The notes beneath the pieces are model-generated. The model ran no database searches. It was not told the origin of the DNA and saw only the letters and a program-made list of their open reading frames with translations. From NCBI GenBank assembly GCA_034189065.1, contig JAXHVQ010000012.1, positions 1 to 64,000 on the forward strand: 64,000 nucleotides of DNA, read 5' to 3'. Shown piece after piece: positions 16,193 to 24,099 of this stretch (its first letter is position 1; every line of letters starts with the position of its first letter). Origin of the DNA: FACHB-1406 sp034189065. GTDB taxonomy: Bacteria > Cyanobacteriota > Cyanobacteriia > Cyanobacteriales > Spirulinaceae. A program made the position numbers and the translations under genes.

Positions 16193-16606
16193 ATGTATAA
16201 GCCAAAAACTCTCGAATCCAAAATCGAGCGCCGAGTCTTGTGCAGTCAGGACTCAGTTTTTATGCGTAGAGACTTCAAAGATTTGGCAAATTATGCTCGT
16301 GTCGGTCGGAGTCTGCGCCGATTGGTCGAAAAAGGAACAATCGTCAAAATTGGCTACGGTCTTTATGCCAAAGCCGCCATATCGCCATTGTCAAATCGAA
16401 TCGTACCCCGCAAAGGGTTACGCGAGCTAGCAACCGAAGCTCTCAGAAAACTTCAGGTAGAAGTGGTTCCTTCCAGTTACGATCGCACCTACAACGAAGG
16501 TAAGACAACCCAAATTCCAACCGGACGAGTCATAGGAGTCAAAGGACGCATTTCTCGCAAGATTGGTTACGACGGAAAATATATCAACTTTGAACGCATT
16601 TCTTGA
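16193..16606 (+). CDS. AbiEi-type / DUF6088 antitoxin
   Basis: 137 residues. The winged-helix N-terminal part (ESKIERRVLCSQDSVFMRRD, YARVGRSLRRLVEKGTIVKI, GYGLYAKA) and the region VEVVPSSYDRTYNEGKTTQI PTGRV are typical of the DUF6088/AbiEi antitoxin group, which represses its own operon and blocks the nucleotidyltransferase toxin. The downstream toxin frame overlaps its end by 44 bases, tying the pair translationally. Confidence 0.82.
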   Translation: MYKPKTLESKIERRVLCSQDSVFMRRDFKDLANYARVGRSLRRLVEKGTIVKIGYGLYAKAAISPLSNRIVPRKGLRELATEALRKLQVEVVPSSYDRTYNEGKTTQIPTGRVIGVKGRISRKIGYDGKYINFERIS

Positions 16607-17513
16607 CCTAGATTTAGTTCAACTCATTGCTGCCGATCTCGGTGTCGATGCTTCCTTCGTTGAGAAAGACTGGTATGCTATGCGAATTATTGCCGCACTC
16701 ATAACCGTCGATCCTCTCCCTGTTCGGCTTGCATTTTGTGGCGGAACCAGTTTATCCAAAGGCTTCAATGCGATCGAGCGCTTCTCGGAAGACCTCGACT
16801 TTAAGGTCATTCTACCACCAACGGGAGTTAACCGAAATCAACGCAGAAGCTACCGCACGCAATGGGTTGATGCAGTCCGCACGGGGAGTTCTGAATGGTC
16901 GATCGATGATGCTAATATTCATAGCCATAACCAAGGACGCTTTTTCGACTGTCAAATTATTTATCAACAAAACTTCGAGCCTGCAACATCACTGCGTCAT
17001 CATATTAAGCTAGAGGTCACATTTAAATCCCCTGCTTTGCCAGTTGAGGAGAGGTCATTGCAATCTTTCATTGCCAAAGCGAATAAACATCCCCCTGAAG
17101 TTCCCCTAATTGCCTGTGTCTCTCCTATCGAAACCGCCGCCGATAAACTCAGCGCTTTGACTTGGCGAGTGCTATCTCGACAGCGCGGTCAGGAAGGGGA
17201 CGACCCAACGCTTATTCGTCACTTATACGACCTAACCGCTTTGGAAGATGAGATTGTGGCATCTGAAAACTTTACACCCCTAGTTGTTAAGCTTCTCGAC
17301 GAAGACGCGAAGCGAGGTCTCGATCTTTCAAAAATCTTACCGACAGAGCGTTTGCAACGAATGCTGCAATGCTTGGAAGACGATTCAGTTTATGAGGATG
17401 AATACGATCGCTTCGTGACCGGTATGTCTTACGCTGCTGAAAATTCGCGCCCCTCATTCGCTCGAGCTGTAACAGCGTTGCGTCGGCTTGTTAAGGGAAT
17501 TTCCAATAACTGA
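16563..17513 (+). CDS. AbiEii/AbiGii-type nucleotidyltransferase toxin
   Basis: 316 residues at most. Motif I is GGTSLSK (60-66), preceded by VRLAFC, and motif II is FSEDLDF (74-80), the two-part DNA polymerase-beta-like nucleotidyltransferase signature of AbiEii toxins. Further conserved elements are ETAADKLSALTWRVLSR and RHLYDLTAL near 190-225. The toxin is thought to inactivate tRNA or GTP-binding targets; type IV toxin-antitoxin and phage abortive infection are the known contexts. There is no ATG before codon 40, so initiation must be at TTG 16563 or TTG 16590, inside the antitoxin gene. Confidence 0.85.
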   Translation: MVTTENISTLNAFLDLDLVQLIAADLGVDASFVEKDWYAMRIIAALITVDPLPVRLAFCGGTSLSKGFNAIERFSEDLDFKVILPPTGVNRNQRRSYRTQWVDAVRTGSSEWSIDDANIHSHNQGRFFDCQIIYQQNFEPATSLRHHIKLEVTFKSPALPVEERSLQSFIAKANKHPPEVPLIACVSPIETAADKLSALTWRVLSRQRGQEGDDPTLIRHLYDLTALEDEIVASENFTPLVVKLLDEDAKRGLDLSKILPTERLQRMLQCLEDDSVYEDEYDRFVTGMSYAAENSRPSFARAVTALRRLVKGISNN

Positions 17514-17656
17514 TGGACAGACCATCTTTAACAAGAAGACAGCCACCGGCGAGAAAACCGTACCCGTCGCTGACACTTCTAAAACTGTCACCCTTCGATA
17601 CACATCCCTCCAGACACCCGCAATAATAAAGTTGTGTGTGAGGAATAGTGAGCCAG
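17514..17656 (+). other. Unassigned stretch ending in a strong terminator
   Basis: 143 bases after the AbiEii stop, without a credible ORF. The sequence is C/A-rich (ACACTTCTAAAACTGTCACC) and leads into the terminator at 17657. It may be only the toxin 3' UTR or a small RNA; I see no family match. Confidence 0.3.
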
Positions 17657-17702
17657 AAAGCTCTTGGGGTCGAAACGCGGCAAGACTCCCAAGAGCTTTT
17701 TG
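17657..17702 (+). terminator. Rho-independent terminator
   Basis: AAGCTCTTGGG (17658-17668) pairs perfectly with CCCAAGAGCTT (17688-17698) over a 19-base loop, followed by TTTT. It ends transcription from the AbiE pair. The reverse direction also has AAA before the stem, so it could serve the convergent TPR gene. Confidence 0.85.
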
Positions 17703-17778
17703 ATTCCTTCCTTTGGCGGCTACTTCCCTCTTTCTCTACAACCTAACTGCCCTACACTAGAGAAGCGATTTTTAGGTG

Positions 17779-19818
17779 TCAGCTAAAAAGCTTTGAGAGC
17801 GCGCTCCCGAAGAATTCGATAATTTCTTCACAAGTTGGGATTGTGGGTGTACTCCTTAGTAAATCCCTGCGGTTATTAATAGCAGTTTGATTGTTGGGGT
17901 CGAACTGAATTGCTTGATTGTAGGAGTCAAGAGCCTCATCGCGGCGCTTGAGTTTCTCCAACGCCCAGCCTCGATTATTCCAAGCCAAAGAATAATTAGG
18001 ATTAATATCAAGTGCGTCATCGTAAGAGGCAAGTGCATTTTCGTATCTGCCTAACTGATAGAGTGCAAGACCTCGGTTATTCCAAGCCAAAGAATAATCG
18101 GAGTGAATAGCGAGTGCTTTATGGTAGCAAATGAGTGCATCTTCGTATCTGCCTAACTGATAGAACGCAATCCCTCGGTTATTCCAAGCCTCATAGTAGT
18201 CATGTTGAATCTCAATCGCTTTGTAATAGGAGACAAGTGCATCTTCGTGTTTCCCTAACTTATGGAGCGCCATGCCTCGGTTATTCCAAGCCTGAGAATC
18301 ATTAGGTTGAATATCGAGCGCTTTATCGTAAGAGTTAATTGCATCTTTATATTTATCCAACTTATTGAAAACATTGCCTCGAGCAAACCAAGTCTGAGAA
18401 TCATTAGGCCGAATATCGAGTGCTTTATCGTAAGAGTTAATTGCATCTTCATATTTCCCTAACTTATCGAGAACATTGCCTCGAGCAAACCAAGACCAAA
18501 AACGCTCGGGTTGAAGATTGAGCGCTTTGTCATAAGAGGCAAGTGCGTCTTCGTATTTTCCTAACTTCTCTAGTATATTTCCTCGACCCAACCACGCCTC
18601 GTGATATTCAGGAGCGATGTTGAGTGCTTTGTTGTAAGAAACGAGTGCCTCTTCGTATTTCTCTAACTTCTCTAGAGTAACACCTCGACTATACCAAGCC
18701 GGAGAGTCGTTAGGTTGAATATCGAGTGCTTTGTCATAAGAAGCGATCGCATCTTCATATTTTCCTAACTTTTTCAATACATTTACCCGAACTAACCAAG
18801 CCTTATGATGTTGAGGAGCAATATCGATTGCTTTGTCGTAAGAGGCAAGTGCGTCTTCATATTTCTCGAACTTTTCTAACGTGCAGCCTCGGTTATTCCA
18901 AGCCCGATAATCGTTGGGTTGAATCTCAAGCGCTTTGTCGTAAGAAGCAATCGCATCTTCATATTTTCCTAACTTCTGTAGCATATTTCCTCGACCCAAC
19001 CACGCCTCAGAGCAGTTAGGCGCGATATCAAGTACTTTGTTGTAAGAGACGATCGCGCCTTGGCATTTCCCTAACTTTCCCAGAACCCAACCCCGACCCA
19101 ACCAAGCCTCACGATATTTACGAGTAATATTGAGTGCTTTGTCACAAGAGACAAGTGCATCTTCATATTTTCCTAGCTTGCCCAGCATCTTTCCTCGACC
19201 AAGCCAAGCCCAAGAATAGTCGGGTTTAATTGCGAGCGCTATATTGTAAGCAGTAAGTGCATCTTCGTATTTTCCTGACTTTTCTAGTAGCGTGCAGCTA
19301 ACAGCCGAGCAAACGCTAGAGTCGCTATCCTTAGCTAACTGTTGGAGAATACGAGCGGATGTCTTGATATTTTCAGCAATCGCGAGGCGAGTATCGAGTT
19401 CGCCGTAAATTAATAACTTTTGGCATAAATAATCGGGCAGCGTTTCTAGCTCAAATAAGCGCAATAAAGTAGCAGTCGGAATTTTACAGATAAGATCGGG
19501 AGTTTCTAGAAACAATAGGGGAAAGACGAGATTATCGAGTAATTGTTGGGGGAATTCAGCACCTAACTTCCACAAAATCTTAACTGGCGTATTAGGATTA
19601 GCAGTAACCCTTTGCCGCACTGCTGAATCTTCGCTCTGACTCAGTTTTTTGAGCAAATCTGGCGGCGCGTGGGGATTTTGGGCAACAGCCTCGTGTAGGG
19701 ATGTTTTATGAAACGTCCTTGGGAGCGCGATCGCAACCAGTTCCCAAAAGCGATCGCCTTCGGTCTGTTCGCTGTTTGCCTCTTCGAGAAGCCGCTCCAA
19801 TTCCTGCTCTCGAGTCAT
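17779..19818 (-). CDS. TPR repeat protein with N-terminal LRV/HEAT-like region
   Basis: 679 residues. Residues about 30-165 look like leucine-rich-variant or HEAT-like repeats (LHEAVAQNPHAPPDLLKKLS, VRQRVTANPNTPVKILWKLG, RLAIAENIKTSARILQQLAK). From about 180 to 655 there are 14 nearly perfect 34-residue TPRs of the form GKYEDALxSYDKALDIxPxx followed by xAWxxRGxxLxKL. Proteins of this type are scaffolds. No enzymatic domain is visible and no signal peptide, so it is probably cytoplasmic. The near-identical repeats at DNA level make copy-number change by recombination likely. Confidence 0.85.
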   Translation of the reverse strand: MTREQELERLLEEANSEQTEGDRFWELVAIALPRTFHKTSLHEAVAQNPHAPPDLLKKLSQSEDSAVRQRVTANPNTPVKILWKLGAEFPQQLLDNLVFPLLFLETPDLICKIPTATLLRLFELETLPDYLCQKLLIYGELDTRLAIAENIKTSARILQQLAKDSDSSVCSAVSCTLLEKSGKYEDALTAYNIALAIKPDYSWAWLGRGKMLGKLGKYEDALVSCDKALNITRKYREAWLGRGWVLGKLGKCQGAIVSYNKVLDIAPNCSEAWLGRGNMLQKLGKYEDAIASYDKALEIQPNDYRAWNNRGCTLEKFEKYEDALASYDKAIDIAPQHHKAWLVRVNVLKKLGKYEDAIASYDKALDIQPNDSPAWYSRGVTLEKLEKYEEALVSYNKALNIAPEYHEAWLGRGNILEKLGKYEDALASYDKALNLQPERFWSWFARGNVLDKLGKYEDAINSYDKALDIRPNDSQTWFARGNVFNKLDKYKDAINSYDKALDIQPNDSQAWNNRGMALHKLGKHEDALVSYYKAIEIQHDYYEAWNNRGIAFYQLGRYEDALICYHKALAIHSDYSLAWNNRGLALYQLGRYENALASYDDALDINPNYSLAWNNRGWALEKLKRRDEALDSYNQAIQFDPNNQTAINNRRDLLRSTPTIPTCEEIIEFFGSALSKLFS

Positions 19819-19986
19819 CTTCTCTGTCCTCTCTCAAATGATTTCAAGGTTTGCAAATTGAACTCGATCCCGTTGTCAAACTAACTCCCAAGAGAAGACA
19901 AAATAAGTCTAGAAAATAGCATTGGTGCCAGTTCTGCCGTAAACTAGATTGGGACAGTCTATCGATTGGAACAAGGAGCGCTCAAA

Positions 19987-20184
19987 ATGCAAATTTTAAT
20001 GGAAGCATCAGCCGCAGCAGGCGGTCAATTTCCCTTCGCTTTTACAGCAGTTTACGTCGTCGGATTCATCGCAGCCGTAACCATTGGCTCCATCGCTTGG
20101 TACAATTCTAAGCGTCCCCCCGGTTGGGAAAATGCGGAACGTCCCGATGTTGTGCCAGACGTGGAAACGGATAAGGAAACATAG
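19987..20184 (+). CDS. psb35: Photosystem II assembly protein Psb35-like (small membrane protein)
   Basis: 65 residues from the ATG at 19987, which has AAGGAG 8 bases upstream; an earlier in-frame start is not supported. It has one transmembrane helix (AFTAVYVVGFIAAVTIGSIAWY) then the conserved NSKRPPGWENAERPD tail. This matches my recollection of the cyanobacterial Ssl2148/Psb35 family, a single-span protein that stabilises the CP47 module and Hlip-containing assembly intermediates of photosystem II. Assignment rests on recognition of the tail, not on a search. Confidence 0.65.
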   Translation: MQILMEASAAAGGQFPFAFTAVYVVGFIAAVTIGSIAWYNSKRPPGWENAERPDVVPDVETDKET

Positions 20185-20264
20185 GAGCAGTTTTCTACAG
20201 GTCGCTCGCGCGCGTATCGGGAGGACCGAGGCGCGCCTTAATCTAAAATAACCTCTGATTTTGT

Positions 20265-20729
20265 ATGGATGAAGTCTCTGCTCGCTGCTTAAAAGACCTC
20301 AAAAACGAAGATGAGTCCGTGCGCCAACGGGCGACAGAAACGCTGTGGCGCATTTGGTTCGCTCAAAAGGGCGATTTGGGTCTCGAACTGCTGCGACGCG
20401 CTCAAATCTTTCTGGAAACGGGCAAGGCGACCGAAGCTGAAACCCTCCTCACCACAACAATTCAAACTCAACCCGATTTTGCCGAGGCGTGGAATCGTCG
20501 AGCGGTTTTATATTATATGCAGCACGAGTACGAAAAGTCGCGATCGGATTGCGAAGAGGCGATCCGACTGAATCCCGTACATTTTGGGGCGTGGCACGGG
20601 TTGGGCTTGTGTCAGGCGGCTTTGGGCAATTACTCGAGTGCGATCGCGGCCTTCCAAGAAGCGCTTCTCATTCAACCCTACGCCACCGCTAATAAAAAGC
20701 TAATTCTAGAGTGTACCATGTATTTATAG
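20265..20729 (+). CDS. TPR protein, cyanobacterial
   Basis: 154 residues. An N-terminal helical region (SARCLKDLKNEDESVRQRAT, LWRIWFAQKG) is followed by three TPR-like units (LELLRRAQIFLETGKATEAE; AEAWNRRAVLYYMQHEYEKS; GAWHGLGLCQAALGNYSSAI). No signal peptide. The family occurs widely in cyanobacteria and some plastid proteins; function is unknown. Confidence 0.75.
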   Translation: MDEVSARCLKDLKNEDESVRQRATETLWRIWFAQKGDLGLELLRRAQIFLETGKATEAETLLTTTIQTQPDFAEAWNRRAVLYYMQHEYEKSRSDCEEAIRLNPVHFGAWHGLGLCQAALGNYSSAIAAFQEALLIQPYATANKKLILECTMYL

Positions 20730-20964
20730 TCTCAAGTTTGCTTAAAAATGTGAAAGCAGAAGGGCGAGGGGAAAGGCAGAAGGCAGAGGGCAGACTTCGG
20801 CTACGCTCAGTCTAAAGAAAGTTAAAGGCAGAGGGCAAAAGGGATGTAAGTTTTAGGGACAGGCTGTGGTTTGGGCTTCTATTTCCCATTAAGCGCAATT
20901 TCAAATCTCTAATTTCTCACTTATATTTTAGGAATAGTTGTATGACGGGTAACGGGTAACTGAA

Positions 20965-21672
20965 ATGACTAACGCTGCCTTAACTTCATCTTCTCCCAAT
21001 AATAATCTTGCCGTCGCTTCTCCCCTCAGACGGTTGAGTTTTTACTGGAGCCCCAACCGACAGCGTTTCGCTTGCAACGAAACGGTCATTGAAAATCAAA
21101 GCTCCATCGGCACCGACCCGTCCCACGACCTCGCCCATCTCATCATAGCAGCCAATGGCGAACTGCCTTGGTCGCCCCGAGGCGATCGCGATCGCGTGTG
21201 TTATGCCGAGTACAACGCCGTACTGGTCGAAAATCTATTTGACAAAACGTGCAACGCCATTGTCTTTGGGACTTCGGTTATGGGCGATGCAATGGGGGAA
21301 GCATTGAAGCATATGGACTGGTTTGTCACTCAACATTATGCTCCCTTTCCCAGCTCGAGCCGTATCGCCTATCGCCATTTTTGCCGCAGAATTAATCCCT
21401 TCGCGATCGCGTCCCTCTTTCCTTACTACCTCGAAGTCAAACGCTACGAACGCAGTCATCCCAGCTATCGCAACGCCGAGTACAAACTTGATTTTACCTC
21501 GCGCGATCGCCCTCCCGCCGACGAGTTAGGCTGGCTAGCGCAATGGTCCATTTATCGCCAACTCCAAGCAGCGCGCAAAGCTTTAGGCATTCGAGACGAA
21601 GGTTCCATTGAGAGACAAAAAGTTCAAGAAGCCCTTGACAAAATCGATAAACTAAGGGTTAGTAACAGCTAA
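20965..21672 (+). CDS. Hypothetical protein, unrecognised
   Basis: 235 residues. Conserved-looking segments are LRRLSFYWSPNRQRFACNET, IGTDPSHDLAHLIIAANGEL PW, and YAEYNAVLVENLFD. The HDLAHLIIA part has two histidines and an aspartate that could bind a metal, but I know of no matching family. The C-terminal third contains an amphipathic helix (ERQKVQEALDKIDKLRVSNS). Codon use is like the neighbours, with HIP1 octamers inside, so it is probably long resident. Confidence 0.6.
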   Translation: MTNAALTSSSPNNNLAVASPLRRLSFYWSPNRQRFACNETVIENQSSIGTDPSHDLAHLIIAANGELPWSPRGDRDRVCYAEYNAVLVENLFDKTCNAIVFGTSVMGDAMGEALKHMDWFVTQHYAPFPSSSRIAYRHFCRRINPFAIASLFPYYLEVKRYERSHPSYRNAEYKLDFTSRDRPPADELGWLAQWSIYRQLQAARKALGIRDEGSIERQKVQEALDKIDKLRVSNS

Positions 21673-21795
21673 GAAGGAAATAGCGCGAGAATGCGATGGA
21701 GGATCGATTAATTTCGATGTACAGGGAGCAGTTTCACTCGTCCCTCTCCCAAATTTGGGAGAGGGCAACATTCAATAAAGCGCTCCCGACGTATC

Positions 21796-22059
21796 TTAGT
21801 TCGTCGTAGAATATTTTCGTTTAAACTCTAGGCTCAAGGCATTTTCTACCTCGTCTACTGTACAAATAATGTCTAGCAGTTCCTCCATCACGTTCTTGAG
21901 AACATCATCGTAGAGCATTTCATGATTAATGTCGGCAAGTTCCTGCTGGTCGTATAAAAGCGCACTATGCAGAACAGATAGAAATGAGCGGATTGTCCAA
22001 AGGCGAGAGGTACAATCAGACAGTTGTTCGTGGTTTAGTCGTCGCTCTTGTTGGGACAT
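21796..22059 (-). CDS. Small hypothetical helical protein
   Basis: 87 residues, acidic, all-helical prediction with several hydrophobic heptads (LWTIRSFLSVLHSALLYDQQ; VMEELLDIICTVDEVENALS). Convergence with the upstream gene and a clear ATG support it as real. It is divergent from the HTH gene, with the 22157-22193 inverted repeat between them. No family recognised. Confidence 0.5.
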   Translation of the reverse strand: MSQQERRLNHEQLSDCTSRLWTIRSFLSVLHSALLYDQQELADINHEMLYDDVLKNVMEELLDIICTVDEVENALSLEFKRKYSTTN

Positions 22060-22156
22060 GGCTAAATTCCTTTAGATTACTAATTCAATAGTTCTATTGA
22101 GTTTTTTCAAGTGGAGAAAGCTGTAGCAACTGGTCTTCTCGTACCATAAATTGTCC

Positions 22157-22193
22157 ATTGTCTGCAAACACATGTCAAGCCTTTGCAGACAAT
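22157..22193. promoter_or_regulatory. Perfect 12-bp inverted repeat upstream of the HTH gene
   Basis: ATTGTCTGCAAA at 22157-22168 is repeated inverted as TTTGCAGACAAT at 22182-22193, separated by 13 bases. It lies between two divergent genes and 40 bases before the likely start of the HTH regulator, as expected for an autoregulatory operator. A structured RNA leader is the alternative. Confidence 0.5.
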
Positions 22194-22233
22194 TCATACT
22201 AAAATCGGAATTTGGAAGTTTACCCTGAATGCG

Positions 22234-22470
22234 GTGCAAGTTAAGCGAACGGTGGAAGTTGTACGTAATTTCCCGGAGTTAGGCAAACGGATTAAAGCAG
22301 CTCGAGCAAAAGACGATCGCTCCTTGTCCCAAATCTGTCGAGATTGCGGGATCAGTCGTTCGTATTGGTATCAATTGGAAGCCGAAGATTTGCGATCGCC
22401 CGCCACAGAGGAAATCATTCGCAAAATCGAGCAGGTGTTGAACGTGGATTTTGACCTGGAATTTGACTGA
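22234..22470 (+). CDS. XRE-family helix-turn-helix protein
   Basis: 78 residues from GTG 22234 (MQVKRTVEVVRNFPELGKRI). A compact helix-turn-helix follows: IKAARAKDDRSLSQICRDCG then ISRSYWYQLEAED. It ends in a VLNVDFDLEFD strand. The frame is open back to TTG 22183, but that codon lies inside the inverted repeat at 22182-22193, so a later GTG start (22234 or 22252) is preferred. It is a likely autoregulated transcription factor of unknown target. Confidence 0.65.
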   Translation: MQVKRTVEVVRNFPELGKRIKAARAKDDRSLSQICRDCGISRSYWYQLEAEDLRSPATEEIIRKIEQVLNVDFDLEFD

Positions 22471-22628
22471 AAATTTAGTTCAAATATACTGCAACGGGTA
22501 TTCCGATCGCGCGCAAACGAGAGAAAAAAAATAACTGTTAAGGATCGTATCAAATCGATCTTCGCCCCCCGACCCAGCAGACTAGACTTAAGACAGAAGG
22601 AATACAGTCGATTGAGGGGGAAGAAAAT

Positions 22629-23990
22629 ATGGCGATCGCAACAATCAACCCAGCCACCGGAGAAACGGCGAAAACGTTTCCCCCACTCAGCCCGGGCGAA
22701 GTGGAAGAAAAACTCGCCCTCGGACAAAGCACCTTCGAGGAATATCGTCACCTCCCCCTCTCCCAGCGAGGGGAATGGTTAAACGCCGCCGCCGCCATTT
22801 TAGAACGCGATCGCCTCGCCTACGGCAAACTCATGACCCTAGAAATGGGCAAACCCATTAAAAGCGCGATCGCAGAAGTGGAAAAATGCGCCTGGGTGTG
22901 TCGCTTCTATGCCCAAAACGCCCCCACCTTCCTCGCCGATGTCCCCGTCGAAAGCGATGCCACCAGCTTCCTGCGCTATCAACCCCTGGGCATCATTTTA
23001 GCCGTCATGCCCTGGAACTTCCCCTTTTGGCAAGTCTTTCGCTTCGCCGCACCCGCATTGATGGCAGGGAATGTGGGACTGCTCAAACACGCCTCCAACG
23101 TCCCCCAATGCGCTTTAGCCATCGAAGATATCCTGCGAGAAGCGGGATTCCCCGACGGTGCCTTCCAAACCCTCTTAGTGGGAAGCGATCGCGTCGAAGC
23201 CATCATTAACGACAATCGCGTCAAAGCCGCCACCCTCACCGGAAGCGAACCCGCAGGAGCCAGTTTAGCCGCCGCCGCCGGCCGACAAATCAAAAAAACC
23301 GTCCTCGAACTCGGCGGAAGCGATCCCTTCATCGTCCTCGACAGCGCCGATCTCGATGCCGCCGCTGCCACCGCCACCACCGCAAGAATGCTCAATAACG
23401 GACAGTCTTGCATCGCCGCCAAACGCTTTATCCTCGCCGATAGCATTGCCGATGCCTTCGAGGAAAAATTGGTCGAACAGTTTAAAGCACTCAAAGTGGG
23501 CGATCCCGCCGCAGACAGCACCGACATCGGCCCCCTCGCCACCCCCGACATCCTCGAAGAACTCCACCAACAAGTCCAAAAAACTGCAAAAATGGGCGCG
23601 AAAGTGGTATTAGGCGGACAACCCCTCAGCCGTCCGGGAAACTATTATCCGCCCACGATTATCAAAGACATTCCCATAGATTCCCCAGGATTTAGCGAGG
23701 AATTTTTCGGGCCGGTGGCACTGCTGTTTCGCATCAAAACCCTTGACGAAGCCATTGAACTAGCCAACGCCACTTGTTTCGGCCTCGGGGCTAGTGCCTG
23801 GACGCAGAAGGAGGGAGAACGCGATCGCCTCGTCGAAGAAATCGAAGCCGGTGCCGTCTTTATCAATGGCTTAGTCAAATCCGATCCGCGTCTACCTTTT
23901 GGCGGTATCAAGCGCTCCGGCTATGGGAGAGAATTAGGTCGTCAGGGCCTTTACGAATTTGTTAATATCAAAACGGTTTGGATAAAATAG
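22629..23990 (+). CDS. Succinate-semialdehyde dehydrogenase
   Basis: 453 residues. It is an aldehyde dehydrogenase with catalytic Cys261 in NNGQSC, general-base Glu227 in LELGGSDPF, and the MPWNFPFWQ and LPFGGIKRSGYGRELG motifs. The length and the MGKPIKSAIAEVEKCAWVCR motif fit the short SSADH clade of cyanobacteria. It oxidises succinic semialdehyde to succinate with NAD(P)+. The next gene encodes the decarboxylase that makes its substrate, so the pair bypasses the missing 2-oxoglutarate dehydrogenase complex. Confidence 0.88.
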   Translation: MAIATINPATGETAKTFPPLSPGEVEEKLALGQSTFEEYRHLPLSQRGEWLNAAAAILERDRLAYGKLMTLEMGKPIKSAIAEVEKCAWVCRFYAQNAPTFLADVPVESDATSFLRYQPLGIILAVMPWNFPFWQVFRFAAPALMAGNVGLLKHASNVPQCALAIEDILREAGFPDGAFQTLLVGSDRVEAIINDNRVKAATLTGSEPAGASLAAAAGRQIKKTVLELGGSDPFIVLDSADLDAAAATATTARMLNNGQSCIAAKRFILADSIADAFEEKLVEQFKALKVGDPAADSTDIGPLATPDILEELHQQVQKTAKMGAKVVLGGQPLSRPGNYYPPTIIKDIPIDSPGFSEEFFGPVALLFRIKTLDEAIELANATCFGLGASAWTQKEGERDRLVEEIEAGAVFINGLVKSDPRLPFGGIKRSGYGRELGRQGLYEFVNIKTVWIK

Positions 23991-24099
23991 TTCTTTTTGG
24001 GTGTAATCTCTGACAAATGTATTGTCTTCTGTCAATGAAGGCAGACATTCGCAAAACTTGTTAATCTGCAACACAAAATAATCCTCTGGTACACAAAAT

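Noticed and set aside
22371..22751. 126-codon minus-strand frame over the HTH and SSADH starts
   Set aside because: Shadow frame without domain; overlaps two better supported genes.
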